Part shown: positions 17,887 to 28,847 of the stretch, piece after piece
Layout of the letters: the number at the start of each line of letters is the position of its first letter
Position numbering within the stretch: the first letter of the stretch is position 1
Origin: Citrobacter gillenii
GTDB lineage: Bacteria; Pseudomonadota; Gammaproteobacteria; Enterobacterales; Enterobacteriaceae
Direction: 5' to 3'
Length of the DNA stretch: 64,000 bases
NCBI RefSeq assembly: GCF_013337685.1
Contig: NZ_SUQN01000004.1
Location: 421,304-485,303 of the forward strand
Notes under the pieces: generated by a model
What the model was told of the DNA's origin: nothing
Databases searched by the model: none
Seen by the model: the letters and a program-made list of their open reading frames with translations, nothing else
Position numbers and translations under genes: made by a program

Positions 17887-18225
17887 AGACACCTCTGATA
17901 CTTGTTTCGATGCCTGCAACATTAGGGTTTACAGCGAGAGGTAAGTTGATATAAATCAAAGGAAAAGATGTCATTATTAGTGCTTAAAATTTATCATTAC
18001 CCCAAATGAGTACATAACATCGCTAAAAAAGATGTGGTTTTTCACGCTTCTGTCGCCCCCTACTCCCCTCAGCCGGGGATCTCTCCCACCTGCGGCAATT
18101 AAGGGGTAGCCCGTTTGAGGTATGGGTATACTCCAGTGTATAGCTGAGAATAACGCCACTGCTTGCAGCAGCATCGTCATTCATAAGGTTTTCGCTACAA
18201 CGAAATCCTGAAGGAAGAAGTCACC
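17887..18225. promoter_or_regulatory. narK-narXL divergent control region
   Basis: A 339-bp non-coding spacer between divergent narK and narX. It contains the narK FNR box (listed separately) and NarL-type heptamers AGGGGTA (18102-18108) and ATGGGTA (18122-18128), complements of TACCCCT and TACCCAT. narX has an AGGAAG ribosome site before its ATG. No further gene is visible. Confidence 0.6.
17946..17959 (-). promoter_or_regulatory. FNR binding site of narK promoter
   Basis: TTGATATAAATCAA, a full TTGAT-N4-ATCAA match. A centre at -41.5 would place the start of transcription near 17911, about 25 bases before the narK ATG. This agrees with anaerobic induction of narK in E. coli. Confidence 0.85.
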
Positions 18226-20022
18226 ATGTTAAAACGTTGTCTCTCTCCGCTTACGCTGGTCAACCAGGTGGCGCTGATTGTTTTACTGTCCACCGCAATC
18301 GGCGTGGCAGGTATGGCCGTCTCCGGCTGGTTGGTTCAGGGCGTTCAGGGCAGCGCGCATGCGATTAACAAAGCCGGCTCCCTGCGTATGCAGAGCTATC
18401 GTCTGCTGGCAGCGGTTCCGCTGGATGCCAATGACCAGCCGCTGCTGGAAGAGATGGAAAGAACGGCCTTCAGCCCGGAACTCACGCGCGCCGCTAAGCG
18501 CGACGGACAACAGGCACAGCTGAAGGCGTTACAGGATTACTGGCATACCGAACTGGCGCCAGGGCTATCACATGCACAAAACGCGGACGCCGTTGCCGAG
18601 GACGTTACGCAGTTTGTGGCAGGACTGGATAAGCTGGTGACCGCCTTTGACCACACCACGGAATTGCGTATTGAGCGCGTGGTGATGCTGCATCGTCTGA
18701 TGGCCGTGTTTATGGCACTGCTGCTGGTTTTCACCATTATCTGGCTGCGTGTTCGTCTGCTGGAACCGTGGAAACAGCTGCTGTCGATGGCGCGAGCCGT
18801 CAGCCAACGTGATTTTACCCAGCGCGCACGCATTAGCGGGCGTAATGAAATGGCGGCCCTGGGATCGGCACTGAACAATATGTCAGAAGAGCTGGCAGAA
18901 AGTTACGCGGTTCTGGAACAGCGGGTGCAGGAGAAAACCGCCGGTCTGGAGCATAAAAACCAGATCCTCTCCTTCCTGTGGCAAGCCAACCGCCGTCTGC
19001 ACTCTCAGGTACCGCTGTGTGAACGTCTTTCCCCGGTACTCAACGGGCTACAAAATTTAACGCTGTTGCATGATATCGAACTGCGGGTGTACGACCTGGA
19101 AGATGAAGATAATCACCAGGAGTTTACCTGTCAGTCGAACGTCAGCTGTGATGAAAAAGGGTGTCATCTGTGTCCGCGCGGCACGCTGCCCGCCATTGAC
19201 GGCGGAATCACACTGAAATGGCGACTGACCGATGCGCATACTCAGTATGGTATTCTGCTGGCCACATTGCCGCACGGACGTCATCTTAGCCACGACCAGC
19301 AGCAACTGGTTGATACCCTGGTTGAACAACTGACCGCGACGCTGGCGCTGGACAGGCAGCAGGAGCGTCAGCAGCAGTTGATTGTGATGGAAGAGCGTGC
19401 CACCATTGCACGCGAACTGCATGATTCTATTGCACAATCGCTTTCTTGTATGAAGATGCAGGTCAGCTGTTTGCAAATGCAAGGCGAGGCGCTGCCGGAA
19501 AACTGCCGCGACCTGTTGAGTCAAATTCGTAATGAACTGAACACGTCCTGGGTGCAGTTGCGTGAGCTGTTAACCACTTTCCGTTTGCAGTTAACGGAGC
19601 CTGGATTGCGCCCAGCGCTGGAAGCCAGCTGCCTGGAATACAGCGCCCGATTTGGTTTTACGGTGAAGCTGGATTACCAGCTGCCACCGCGTCTGGTGCC
19701 TTCGCACCAGGCTATTCACCTGTTGCAAATTGCCCGTGAAGCCCTGAGTAATGCCTTGAAACACTCTCACGCCGATGACGTTGTGGTGACGGTGGTGCAA
19801 AATGGCAAGCAGGTCAAACTGACAGTGCAAGATAACGGCTGCGGCGTACCGGAAAACGCCGAACGCAGTAACCACTACGGCATGATTATTATGCGCGATC
19901 GTGCGCAAAGCTTGCGCGGCGATTGCCGTGTACGCCGTCGCGAGACTGGCGGTACTGAAGTTGCTGTCACTTTCATTCCCGAAACAAACTTCACAGAAGT
20001 CCAAGGAGATACCCATGAGTAA
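18226..20022 (+). CDS. narX: Nitrate/nitrite sensor histidine kinase NarX
   Basis: A 598-residue membrane sensor, the same length as E. coli NarX. Two membrane segments (about 15-37 and 152-174) flank a periplasmic domain that includes the nitrate-binding P-box ([17 protein letters not shown]). A HAMP linker, a Cys-rich central module ([12 protein letters not shown]) and a HisKA_3 domain with [13 protein letters not shown] (phospho-His) follow, then the ATPase domain (NALKH, DNGCG). It phosphorylates NarL when nitrate is present. It overlaps narL by 8 bp. Confidence 0.97.
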   Translation: MLKRCLSPLTLVNQVALIVLLSTAIGVAGMAVSGWLVQGVQGSAHAINKAGSLRMQSYRLLAAVPLDANDQPLLEEMERTAFSPELTRAAKRDGQQAQLKALQDYWHTELAPGLSHAQNADAVAEDVTQFVAGLDKLVTAFDHTTELRIERVVMLHRLMAVFMALLLVFTIIWLRVRLLEPWKQLLSMARAVSQRDFTQRARISGRNEMAALGSALNNMSEELAESYAVLEQRVQEKTAGLEHKNQILSFLWQANRRLHSQVPLCERLSPVLNGLQNLTLLHDIELRVYDLEDEDNHQEFTCQSNVSCDEKGCHLCPRGTLPAIDGGITLKWRLTDAHTQYGILLATLPHGRHLSHDQQQLVDTLVEQLTATLALDRQQERQQQLIVMEERATIARELHDSIAQSLSCMKMQVSCLQMQGEALPENCRDLLSQIRNELNTSWVQLRELLTTFRLQLTEPGLRPALEASCLEYSARFGFTVKLDYQLPPRLVPSHQAIHLLQIAREALSNALKHSHADDVVVTVVQNGKQVKLTVQDNGCGVPENAERSNHYGMIIMRDRAQSLRGDCRVRRRETGGTEVAVTFIPETNFTEVQGDTHE

Positions 20023-20665
20023 TCTGGAACCGGCAACCATCCTGTTGATCGATGATCATCCGATGTTGCGAACCGGTGTAAAACAGCTTGTCAGTATGGC
20101 GCCCGATATTACCGTGGTCGGCGAAGCCAGTAATGGCGAGCAGGGTATCGAGCTGGCTGAGTCTCTTGATCCCGATCTGATCCTGTTGGATCTCAATATG
20201 CCCGGTATGAACGGTCTGGAAACGCTCGATAAGCTGCGCGAAAAATCCCTGTCCGGCCGCATCGTCGTATTCAGCGTCTCCAATCATGAAGAAGACGTGG
20301 TCACCGCCCTGAAACGCGGCGCGGATGGTTATTTGTTGAAAGACATGGAACCGGAAGATTTGCTGAAGGCATTACAGCAAGCGGCCGCCGGTGAAATGGT
20401 GCTTAGCGAAGCTTTAACACCCGTACTGGCCGCCAGCCTGCGTGCTAATCGTGCCACCTCAGACCGCGATGTCACCCAGCTCACGCCGCGCGAACGCGAC
20501 ATCCTGAAACTGATTGCCCAGGGCCTGCCTAACAAGATGATTGCCCGCCGTCTGGACATCACCGAAAGCACGGTCAAAGTCCACGTGAAGCATATGCTGA
20601 AGAAAATGAAGCTCAAATCACGCGTAGAAGCCGCGGTATGGGTGCATCAGGAACGCATTTTCTAA
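20015..20665 (+). CDS. narL: Nitrate/nitrite response regulator NarL
   Basis: A 216-residue response regulator. It has a receiver domain with acidic pocket DDHPM, the phosphorylatable Asp59 in [11 protein letters not shown] and Lys109, plus a C-terminal LuxR-type helix-turn-helix ([15 protein letters not shown] onward). The start is the ATG at 20015 ([13 protein letters not shown]), preceded by AAGGAG; longer readings enter narX. It activates narGHJI and narK and controls anaerobic respiration genes with FNR. Confidence 0.97.
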   Translation: MSNLEPATILLIDDHPMLRTGVKQLVSMAPDITVVGEASNGEQGIELAESLDPDLILLDLNMPGMNGLETLDKLREKSLSGRIVVFSVSNHEEDVVTALKRGADGYLLKDMEPEDLLKALQQAAAGEMVLSEALTPVLAASLRANRATSDRDVTQLTPRERDILKLIAQGLPNKMIARRLDITESTVKVHVKHMLKKMKLKSRVEAAVWVHQERIF

Positions 20666-20684
20666 TTTTTAATGCTGCTTATCG

Positions 20685-22070
20685 TCAACGAGGATCATTT
20701 TCCGACACCGCGCTAAACGGTTCGGTCAGTGATAGCGTGATCTCATTGGAAGAGACACGCTGACCCTGTTCGTCTTCCACCACCACCGACAGCCGCCAGC
20801 GGTTTGTTGCCCCGTCACTGCTGTCCCACTTTGGCATAATAATCGTCCAGCCTTCTGCACTCCGGGTAGTTGTTCCCGCCGTCAAACTCAGCGCTTGCGT
20901 ATCCCCCTGCCACGTCAGGTGGCGAATACCGTGCTGACTGCGCACTTCCAGCTTCAGCGCTACCGACTCGCCAGGCGTGAGATCCCACGGCGGAGTTGCC
21001 AGAAACACAGCCAGGGTTTTGCGCTGGCGATATTCCATCGTCGGCAGATTGTTACGCTGTGGTAAGTCATAACGACTCCCGCGCAAGGACTGACTGCCAG
21101 CCACTTCGCTGACCATCAACTGTTTTTTTAACGGCACGCCAAAGCGATAGTTAAGCTTTACACCGACGCTGTTCTGGCTGACCCCGCTTTCCCCCTGCTT
21201 ATGCTGCGCGGTCACCGTCACCAGCGGCACCGGCGTGTAGCTCAGCCCCAGCTTGACCGCCACCGGATTATGGTAGCCGGTTCCGGAATGAAACAGATCG
21301 ACCTGGTCGCCAAAGTATTGCTCCACGCTAACGCTGGTATTGAGATGTTCATAAAACGGGACCCGCATCAGTGCAGTAAGATCGTATCCCCGCGCCATGC
21401 GCTGCACCTGCGTCGCAGAACGTTCCTGCCAGGACGAGAACGGCTGGTAATAATTGGCTGATAAGCGCAGATACTCGCCCCACGCTTCGGCACCCACGCC
21501 ACCGCGCGGCAGGTTTTCATCCAGCAGAGTGTCATAAAAGGTGTTGTAACCTAACAACCAGCCGTTGCGTACCCAGCGCTGCCCGATGCCCAGATTACTG
21601 ACCAGCCCCTCATCTTGCTGGGTTATCCCCATCTGGCTCCAGGTCAGGTAGCGTTGATTATCCTGCCACGGAATAAACCAGCTTCCCCGGCTGCCGGTAA
21701 AGCGACCCTCGTTATCCACCTGTAGCCCAACGCTGGCATTACCCCAGGGAGAAAGCAACGACTCCAGTTGTTGATTTACCTGCTCACTGACCGTGTCACG
21801 CACCTGGCCAAACGCAAACTGTTTCGCCTGTTCACCGGTATCAAGACCATTATCGGTCATGCTGGCTTCGCCAAACGCTTTGACCATTTCGGCAAAATGC
21901 TTTTCACCGGCCCGGGACTCCGCTGCCATGCCAAGATCGGGTAAGCCATCATGATTGTTGTCAAACGGGTTGGCGGCCTGCTGGATAAACGAAGACTGCG
22001 CGCTGGCAGTACCGCCTGCCAGCGGCAAGAGTAGGAGGATACTACGTGTACAACTGAAAAAACGGCTCAA
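20685..22070 (-). CDS. ychO: Invasin/intimin-like inverse autotransporter YchO
   Basis: A 461-residue outer-membrane protein with a Sec signal peptide (about 1-24, ending ASAQ). An inverse-autotransporter beta-barrel follows (NPFDNNHDGLPDLG region to about 330), with typical alternating aromatic strands (WLLGYNTFYDTLLDENLPRG). A short Ig-like passenger forms the C-terminus. It is convergent with narL, the same place ychO occupies in E. coli. Function in adhesion is inferred from the family. In E. coli ychN would come next; here the nas cluster intervenes. Confidence 0.9.
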   Translation of the reverse strand: MSRFFSCTRSILLLLPLAGGTASAQSSFIQQAANPFDNNHDGLPDLGMAAESRAGEKHFAEMVKAFGEASMTDNGLDTGEQAKQFAFGQVRDTVSEQVNQQLESLLSPWGNASVGLQVDNEGRFTGSRGSWFIPWQDNQRYLTWSQMGITQQDEGLVSNLGIGQRWVRNGWLLGYNTFYDTLLDENLPRGGVGAEAWGEYLRLSANYYQPFSSWQERSATQVQRMARGYDLTALMRVPFYEHLNTSVSVEQYFGDQVDLFHSGTGYHNPVAVKLGLSYTPVPLVTVTAQHKQGESGVSQNSVGVKLNYRFGVPLKKQLMVSEVAGSQSLRGSRYDLPQRNNLPTMEYRQRKTLAVFLATPPWDLTPGESVALKLEVRSQHGIRHLTWQGDTQALSLTAGTTTRSAEGWTIIMPKWDSSDGATNRWRLSVVVEDEQGQRVSSNEITLSLTEPFSAVSENDPR

Positions 22071-22173
22071 ATCGTCGGTGGCTTTTACATCATTAAAATC
22101 AGGTCTCTCGACCGTTAACCATACCTTTCAGGCCGGCAATTTGCAGCCTTTTCCCAAATTTTCAGGAATATCC

Positions 22174-24774
22174 TTACTCTTTAAGCGTTAGCGTTTGTTT
22201 CAGTAAGGCACGCAACTCCGGGATGCACGACCCACAGTTGCTGCCGCAGCGCAGCTGTTGCCCCAACGTCTGAACCGACTGGCAACCGTCGGTGATCGCC
22301 CGGACGATCGCCGTTTCACCTACGCTGAAACAGCTGCACACTATCGCCCCCTCGTCAGGCGCTATACCTGCGGGTTTGCCGCTCAGCAGCGCATGGCGCA
22401 TTTCAGCATTGTCTGGCGCTCGCACAAACGCGGCGAGAATAGTGACGGTGTCAATCTCAGGCTGCGTCGCCGCCGACCAGAATCCCAGCATCAGTTGCCC
22501 CTCCCGCCAGGCCAGAATATTCAGTCCCTGGCCCCAGTACGCCTGCTGGATTTGCCAGCCTTGCGCCGTGCAGTACTGGCATAGCCAGCTGGCGAATTCC
22601 CTGTCACCCGCCAGGGTATAGTGAAAAACCGTGTCCGCCGCTTTGCGCCACCAATGGACAAAACCGGGCAGTGTTAATTGATGCCGGCTAAACATCTCCC
22701 CCTGCCATTGCGGCTGCCAGGGCATGATACGCACCGCCGTCTGTTTACTTTCAGGCTGTCCGGAATGGGGATCGCACACCGGCGCGACCAGCGCGTTTAC
22801 CCGGCCATGACGGGCAAAGCTGTTGTTCCAGTGCATCGAGGTAAACGCGCTGCCCGCCCGCTGACCTGGCTGGATTGCCACCCTGCCCACCATCAGCCCG
22901 CGCGGGGAACTGATACGACACAGCGCTCCCCCGGTCAGTTGAAATCGTACGGCGTCCTCGGGTGACACCTCGACCAGCGGTTCGCTGATGTGTTGCATCA
23001 GGCGCGAAACGGTACCGGTGCGGGTCATGGTGTGCCACTGGTCACGGATACGTCCGCTGTTTAACACCAGCGGATAGAGCGCATCACAGGCGGTAGTCAT
23101 CCCCTGCGGCGTGACCGGCACCAGCCGCAAACGCTGGTTCGCGTGCCAGCCCTGCCAGAGGTTTAGCGGCGCTACGCGTCGACTGACCGGCCAGCGAACC
23201 GGAGTCATGTCTTCCCACTGCGCGGGCGTCATATCGGCCAGGGCACCAATATCAAAAGCGCGCTCGCCGTTATTTTCAAAACCGGAAAGCGCCGCATGTT
23301 CACAGAAGACCTCCCACGCGTTTTGCCAGCTAAACGCCCCGGCAAACCCCAGCTGTTTAGCCATCTGGGCGATAATCCACCAGTCCGCACGCGCCTCACC
23401 GGGAGAGGACAAAAAGGCGCGCTGGCGAGAAATGCGCCGCTCTGAATTGGTCACCGTGCCATTCTTCTCTCCCCAGGCCTGCGCTGGAAAGCGAATGTGG
23501 GCATAGCGACTGGTATCGGTGTCGGCCACCACCTCGGAGACAATGACCAGCGGGCAGGCCGCCAGCGCCTGACACACGGCATGGCTGTCCGGTAACGATA
23601 CCGCCGGGTTAGTCCCCATGATCCACACCGCTTTAATCTTGCCGTTGCCAATAGCCTCGAACAGCTCGACCGCCATCAACCCCGGCGTTTGTGCCAGCCG
23701 CTCAGCGCCCCAGAAGCGGGCCACGCGCGACAGGTCCTGCGGGTCAAAACTCATCTGCGCTGCCAACTGCGTCGCCAGCCCGCCTACCTCGCGACCGCCC
23801 ATCGCGTTTGGCTGTCCGGTCAGCGAAAATGGCCCGCACCCGGCGCGGGCGTATTTACCGCTGGCCAAGTGGACGTTGATGATCGCATTGCATTTATCGC
23901 TGCCGCTGGCGGACTGGTTAATGCCCATGGTGTACAGCGTGACGACCTTTGGCGCATGCATAAACGCGTCATAAAACGCGGTGACTTCCGCCACCTCCAG
24001 TCCGCAAAACTGCGCCACCCGCGCCACGTCCCAGTCACGCGCGATAGCCAGCGTTTCCGTTGCCCCGTCAAAATCCCCCAGCGCTGCACCGTCGGTGGCA
24101 ATTCTGTTGAGTAAACCCACGAACAGCCCTCCGTCGCTGCCAGGCAGCAGCGGCAGATGCAGATCCGCAATATCACAGGTGGCAGTACGTCGGGGATCGA
24201 TAACCACCACCTTCAACAATGGATTGGTTTGTCGTGCCTGCACCAGCCGTTGGTACAGCACTGGATGCGTCCACGCGGCATTCGATCCCACCAGCACCAC
24301 CAGATCGCTACACTCGATATCTTCATAGCTGCAGGGCACCACGTCGGCACCCAGCGCCCGCTTATAGCCGGTCACCGCCGACGACATGCAAAGCCGCGAG
24401 TTGGTATCGATATTGGCCGCACCGATAAAACCTTTCATCAGCTTGTTGGCCGCGTAGTAATCTTCCGTCAGTAGCTGACCGGAAGCGTAAAAGGCCACCG
24501 CCTGCGGGCCGTGCTGGGCGATAATGCTGCGCAGACGCGTGCCTGCGGTTTCCAGCGCCTGCGACCAACTGACCTTCGCCCCGTCAACCGTCGGCTGTAA
24601 CAATCTGCCGCTCAGCCCGGTGGTTTCCGCCAGCGCCGCGCCTTTGACGCACAGGCGACCAAAGTTTGCCGGATGGTCAGGATCGCCCCGGACGTTAACG
24701 CCTTTTTCGCTCACCTGGGCGATCACCCCACAGCCGACGCCGCAGTAGGGACATGTGGTACGTATCTCACTCAT
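22174..24774 (-). CDS. nasA: Assimilatory nitrate reductase catalytic subunit NasA
   Basis: An 866-residue cytoplasmic molybdoenzyme that reduces nitrate to nitrite for nitrogen assimilation. It has an N-terminal [4Fe-4S] motif CPYCGVGC (about 8-15), a bis-MGD-binding core (GTNPAVSLPDS, LNSGRIRDQWHTMTRTG) and a C-terminal BFD-type [2Fe-2S] domain (CSCFSVGE and CGSNCGSC). The start at 24774 (MSEIRTTCPYCG) overlaps the nasB TGA by 4 bp. It is the last gene of the nasFEDCBA operon. There is no Tat signal, as expected. Confidence 0.95.
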   Translation of the reverse strand: MSEIRTTCPYCGVGCGVIAQVSEKGVNVRGDPDHPANFGRLCVKGAALAETTGLSGRLLQPTVDGAKVSWSQALETAGTRLRSIIAQHGPQAVAFYASGQLLTEDYYAANKLMKGFIGAANIDTNSRLCMSSAVTGYKRALGADVVPCSYEDIECSDLVVLVGSNAAWTHPVLYQRLVQARQTNPLLKVVVIDPRRTATCDIADLHLPLLPGSDGGLFVGLLNRIATDGAALGDFDGATETLAIARDWDVARVAQFCGLEVAEVTAFYDAFMHAPKVVTLYTMGINQSASGSDKCNAIINVHLASGKYARAGCGPFSLTGQPNAMGGREVGGLATQLAAQMSFDPQDLSRVARFWGAERLAQTPGLMAVELFEAIGNGKIKAVWIMGTNPAVSLPDSHAVCQALAACPLVIVSEVVADTDTSRYAHIRFPAQAWGEKNGTVTNSERRISRQRAFLSSPGEARADWWIIAQMAKQLGFAGAFSWQNAWEVFCEHAALSGFENNGERAFDIGALADMTPAQWEDMTPVRWPVSRRVAPLNLWQGWHANQRLRLVPVTPQGMTTACDALYPLVLNSGRIRDQWHTMTRTGTVSRLMQHISEPLVEVSPEDAVRFQLTGGALCRISSPRGLMVGRVAIQPGQRAGSAFTSMHWNNSFARHGRVNALVAPVCDPHSGQPESKQTAVRIMPWQPQWQGEMFSRHQLTLPGFVHWWRKAADTVFHYTLAGDREFASWLCQYCTAQGWQIQQAYWGQGLNILAWREGQLMLGFWSAATQPEIDTVTILAAFVRAPDNAEMRHALLSGKPAGIAPDEGAIVCSCFSVGETAIVRAITDGCQSVQTLGQQLRCGSNCGSCIPELRALLKQTLTLKE

Positions 24775-27700
24775 GAGGCCTCCGCGCGCAGAATCAATGC
24801 CTGATTGCCCACCCACACTTTTCCATCCACCACTTTCACCGGCCAGGCGCGTACCGCCTGCTCGCCGCTGTCATACTGGCGACCATCACGCAGGCGAATG
24901 CGCTGTTTATACAGCGGCGAAATCACAACAGGCTCACCGGCCACATCCCCCAAAATGCCGCGCGAAAGTACCTGAGCATCACTGCCGGGTTCACGATTAT
25001 CCAGCGCATAAATCGACTGACCAAAACGGAACAGTGCGATTTGCAGGTCACCCAGTAGGGCACCAATCCCTGCCTGTTCCGGGATCGCCTCAAGCGGGCA
25101 GATCGCCTGCCAGGGTTTCACCGGCAATGTCTCACGAGCATGGCGTACAGGGGGGGTCAACTGCGGCTGGCCGCGTAAGGCTTGACGCGCGATGGCGTCA
25201 TCCGGGGCATCGCTGTTGACGTAAGAGCGAAACAGCGCCAGACGTTGTGGACTGCTGAGCGTGGTTTGCCACTCGCACAGGTAGCTTTCCACTACCCGCG
25301 CCATCTCTTGTTCCAACTCGCTGGCAATACCTAAGCTATCGGCCATGATCACCTCGCGCAGGTAATCAATACCGCCCTCGAGATTGTCCATCCAGGTACT
25401 GGTGCGCTGCAGGCGGTCCGCGGTGCGGATGTAGAACATCAGGAAACGATCGATGGTCTGAATCAGCGTGGCATCATCCAGATCGCTGGCAAACAGATCG
25501 GCATGGCGCGGCTTCATGCCGCCGTTGCCGCACAAATACAGGTTCCAGCCTTTATCCGTGGCAATGACGCCGACATCTTTCCCTTGGGCTTCGGCACACT
25601 CGCGGGTACAGCCGGAAACCGCCATTTTGATTTTGTGCGGTGCGCGCAGGCCCTTGTAGCGATTCTCCAGCGTGACCGCCAGTCCGGTTGAGTCTTGAAC
25701 ACCGTAGCGACACCAGGTTGAGCCGACACAGGACTTCACCGTACGCAGCGACTTCCCGTAAGCGTGCCCGGTCTCGAACCCCGCCTCGACCAGCTCGCGC
25801 CAGATATCGGGCAACTGTTCAAGCCGCGCACCGAAGAGATCAACCCGCTGCCCGCCGGTAATTTTGCTGTACAACTGGTAGCGTTTAGCAATCAGACCAA
25901 TGGCAATCAGGCCATCCGGCGTCACTTCCCCCGCTGGCATGCGCGGGACCACCGAATACGATCCGTCTTTTTGAATGTTGGCAAAATAGCGATCGTTCGT
26001 ATCCTGCAACGGCAGATGCGCAGGTTTAAGCAGATACTCATTCCAGCAGGAGGCCAGCACCGACCCCACCAGCGGTTTACAAATTTCACAGCCGTGCCCG
26101 TGTCCATAGCGGGCAATCAACTGTTCGAAAGTGTGAATATGATTCACCCGCACCAGATGATAGATTTCCTGACGCGACCAGGGAAAGTGTTCACAGATAT
26201 CCTTTTTGACCTCCATACCCTGCGCAGCCAGCTGATGCTCCATCACCTGTTTGACCAGTGCGCTGCACCCGCCACAGCCGGTTGCCGCTTTGGTACACTG
26301 TTTTATTGCACCGATATCCGTCGCCCCAGCGCTGACCGCCCGGCAGATATCGGCCTTGCTGACGTTATGACAAGAACAAATCTGTGCGGCGTCAGGGAGT
26401 GCCGCCACCCCAAGCACTTTCGGTGCGCTACCCGCCACGGCAGGCAGGATCAGCAATTCCGGCTGCGCGGGCAGCACCAGTCCGTTCAACATCATTTGTA
26501 GTAGCGTGGCATAGTCACTGGCATCGCCCACCAACACGCCGCCCAGCAGCGTTTTGCCGTCGGCGCTGACGACGATTTTCTTGTAGATTTGCTGTGGGCC
26601 GTGGGTCCACTGATAGCTTTGCGCCCCCGGCGTGCGCGCCTGCGCATCACCAAATGACGCCACATCAACGCCGAGCAGCTTGAGCTTAGTGCTCATGTCC
26701 GCCCCGCCAAAACTGGCCTCTTCCCCGGCCAGCCGCGCGGCGGCAACGCGCGCCATCTGATAGCCCGGCGCCACCAGTCCAAATATCCGCCCTTCCCACA
26801 GCGCGCACTCGCCAATGGCGTAAATGGCATCATCTGACGTGCGGCAGTAGCTATCAATGCTTATTCCACCGCGATCGCCGAGGTGTAAGCCACTGCTGCG
26901 AGCCAGCGTATCCTGCGGGCGGATACCGGCGGAAAACACCACCAGATCGGTGTCCAGCCGCTCTCCGTCGGCAAAATGCAGCACCAGGCCGTCTGGCGTA
27001 CGCTCAATTTCGCGGGTGGATTTTGCGGTATGCACCCCCACCCCCAGCGCCTCAATTTTTTCGCGCAGCATAGCGGCGCCGGCATTATCCAGTTGCACCG
27101 CCATCAGGTTCGCGGCGAATTCAACGACATGGGTTTCCAGCCCAAGCTGGCGCAGCGCATTGGCCGCCTCCAGCCCAAGCAGCCCACCGCCAATCACCAC
27201 CCCACGCCGGGCATTTTTCGCTTTTTCTGCAATGGCATCGAGATCGTCGAGCGTACGGTAAACAAAACAATCCGCGGAATCACCGCCTTTTACCGGCGGC
27301 ACAAACGGGTACGATCCGGTGGCCAGCACCAGCGCATCCCAGTGGGTTTCATGGCCACTGGCGGTACGGATAACCCGAGCTTCACGGTCGATTTGCGTCA
27401 CACACTGCGCAAGACGCAGCTCGATACCGTGACGCGCAAAGAAGTCCTCGTCCACCAGTGACAGCGACTGCGCGCTGCGCCCGGCGAAATACTCGGAAAG
27501 ATGTACCCGATCATAGGCGGCATAACGTTCTTCGCCGAACACCACGATGTGATACTGCATATGCAGGTTGCGGCTTACGCATTGCTCGAGAAAATGGTGG
27601 CCAACCATACCGTGTCCCACAACAGCCAGCGTCGGTTTTGTCATCGTCATCAGTCCTGCAGCCGGTGGCTGCGTATCAAAGCGGTCAAATAGCCAGGCGG

Positions 27701-28838
27701 AATTTGCCGGCGCGTGTGCATCCAGCAAGTCGGTGAGCGGCGCAGCGCTGCGGCAATTGCCCATTAACAGCACGCCATGGAGTTTTCCGTCGCGAATCAG
27801 CAGACGGCGGTAGTGTCCGCTGAGCGGATCCCAGCTACTCAACGCGGTATCCGTGGGTTCGGCGTCCGTTACCCCAGCGCTGAACAGTTCGATTCCCGTC
27901 ACCTTCAGGCGCGTGCCGCGATCCTGCCAACGAAATCCCTCGCCGTTCTGGCCTGCCAGGCGTGCAGCCAGCACCTCGGCCTGCTGCAGGCACGGTGCCA
28001 CCAGCCCCCAGGTCTGGCCGTTAATTTCACAACACTCGCCCACCGCGCTGATGCCTGCGACGGTGGTACGCAGTTGTGCGTCCACCACGATCCCCCGTTG
28101 GCAGCTCACACCGCTCTCCTGCGCCAGGTGGATATTGGGTTTGACGCCGGTCGCCATCACCACCCGCTGCGCGGCCAACTGCTCACCATCCAGCAATGTG
28201 ACGCGATCTCCCTGAATGCAGGTAATCCCGGAATTGAGTACGCAGCGAATACCGCGCGCTGTCAGCTGGGCCTGCAACAGATCGCTGGCCTGCCGATCCA
28301 ACTGGTGCTCCATCAGGCGTTCGGCGCGATGAATTAACGTGACGTTGTCACATTTTAGCCGTAGCGCTGCCGCTGCCTCCACGCCGAGTACGCCGCCGCC
28401 AAGCACCACCACCGGACCTGGTTGTTGCAAGATGGCCTCCACATCCGCCATCGTGCGAAACGCGTGCACATGCGCCTGTTCACCGCCGGGAATTGGCGGA
28501 ATAAACGGCACCGAGCCGGTGGCAAAAACCAGCTCATCCCACTCAAGGATGCGCGTGCAGGTCGTCAGCCGGCGGCGAGTCGCATCAACGGCCAGCACGC
28601 GTTCCCCGCTCAGCACCGTCACGCCGTGGTCGGTATACCACTGGCGCGGATGAAGTAGCGTGTGGGCAAACGTCTTCTTCCCACCCAGCACCGGTGATAG
28701 CTGGATGCGGTTATAGGCCAGCTGCGGTTCCTCACCGATAAGCGTGATCGCGATGTCGCTGCACTTGTACGCCAGCAGCGCCTCGGTCAGGCGCGTCGCC
28801 GCCATGCCGTGCCCCACAATGACCAGTCGTTGCGTCAT
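24771..28838 (-). CDS. nasB: Fused NasC-NasB: FAD oxidoreductase plus siroheme nitrite reductase
   Basis: A single 1355-codon frame covering two proteins. Residues 1-396 form a FAD/NAD-dependent oxidoreductase (NasC type, GHGMAA and VVLGGGVLGVEAA nucleotide motifs), the expected electron donor to NasA. From Met397/Met399 a full NirB-type nitrite reductase of 957 residues follows. It has a second FAD/NAD module (VVIGGGLLGLEAAN), a BFD [2Fe-2S] domain (CSCHNV, CTKAATGCGGC), siroheme/[4Fe-4S] ligands (CVGSTWC, SGCTRECAEA) and a C-terminal NirD-like domain lacking Rieske ligands. Product: nitrite to ammonium. AGGA lies nine bases before the ATG for Met399, so NasB might also be made by internal initiation. 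Confidence 0.88.
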   Translation of the reverse strand: MTQRLVIVGHGMAATRLTEALLAYKCSDIAITLIGEEPQLAYNRIQLSPVLGGKKTFAHTLLHPRQWYTDHGVTVLSGERVLAVDATRRRLTTCTRILEWDELVFATGSVPFIPPIPGGEQAHVHAFRTMADVEAILQQPGPVVVLGGGVLGVEAAAALRLKCDNVTLIHRAERLMEHQLDRQASDLLQAQLTARGIRCVLNSGITCIQGDRVTLLDGEQLAAQRVVMATGVKPNIHLAQESGVSCQRGIVVDAQLRTTVAGISAVGECCEINGQTWGLVAPCLQQAEVLAARLAGQNGEGFRWQDRGTRLKVTGIELFSAGVTDAEPTDTALSSWDPLSGHYRRLLIRDGKLHGVLLMGNCRSAAPLTDLLDAHAPANSAWLFDRFDTQPPAAGLMTMTKPTLAVVGHGMVGHHFLEQCVSRNLHMQYHIVVFGEERYAAYDRVHLSEYFAGRSAQSLSLVDEDFFARHGIELRLAQCVTQIDREARVIRTASGHETHWDALVLATGSYPFVPPVKGGDSADCFVYRTLDDLDAIAEKAKNARRGVVIGGGLLGLEAANALRQLGLETHVVEFAANLMAVQLDNAGAAMLREKIEALGVGVHTAKSTREIERTPDGLVLHFADGERLDTDLVVFSAGIRPQDTLARSSGLHLGDRGGISIDSYCRTSDDAIYAIGECALWEGRIFGLVAPGYQMARVAAARLAGEEASFGGADMSTKLKLLGVDVASFGDAQARTPGAQSYQWTHGPQQIYKKIVVSADGKTLLGGVLVGDASDYATLLQMMLNGLVLPAQPELLILPAVAGSAPKVLGVAALPDAAQICSCHNVSKADICRAVSAGATDIGAIKQCTKAATGCGGCSALVKQVMEHQLAAQGMEVKKDICEHFPWSRQEIYHLVRVNHIHTFEQLIARYGHGHGCEICKPLVGSVLASCWNEYLLKPAHLPLQDTNDRYFANIQKDGSYSVVPRMPAGEVTPDGLIAIGLIAKRYQLYSKITGGQRVDLFGARLEQLPDIWRELVEAGFETGHAYGKSLRTVKSCVGSTWCRYGVQDSTGLAVTLENRYKGLRAPHKIKMAVSGCTRECAEAQGKDVGVIATDKGWNLYLCGNGGMKPRHADLFASDLDDATLIQTIDRFLMFYIRTADRLQRTSTWMDNLEGGIDYLREVIMADSLGIASELEQEMARVVESYLCEWQTTLSSPQRLALFRSYVNSDAPDDAIARQALRGQPQLTPPVRHARETLPVKPWQAICPLEAIPEQAGIGALLGDLQIALFRFGQSIYALDNREPGSDAQVLSRGILGDVAGEPVVISPLYKQRIRLRDGRQYDSGEQAVRAWPVKVVDGKVWVGNQALILRAEAS

Positions 28839-28847
28839 ATCGCCCCC

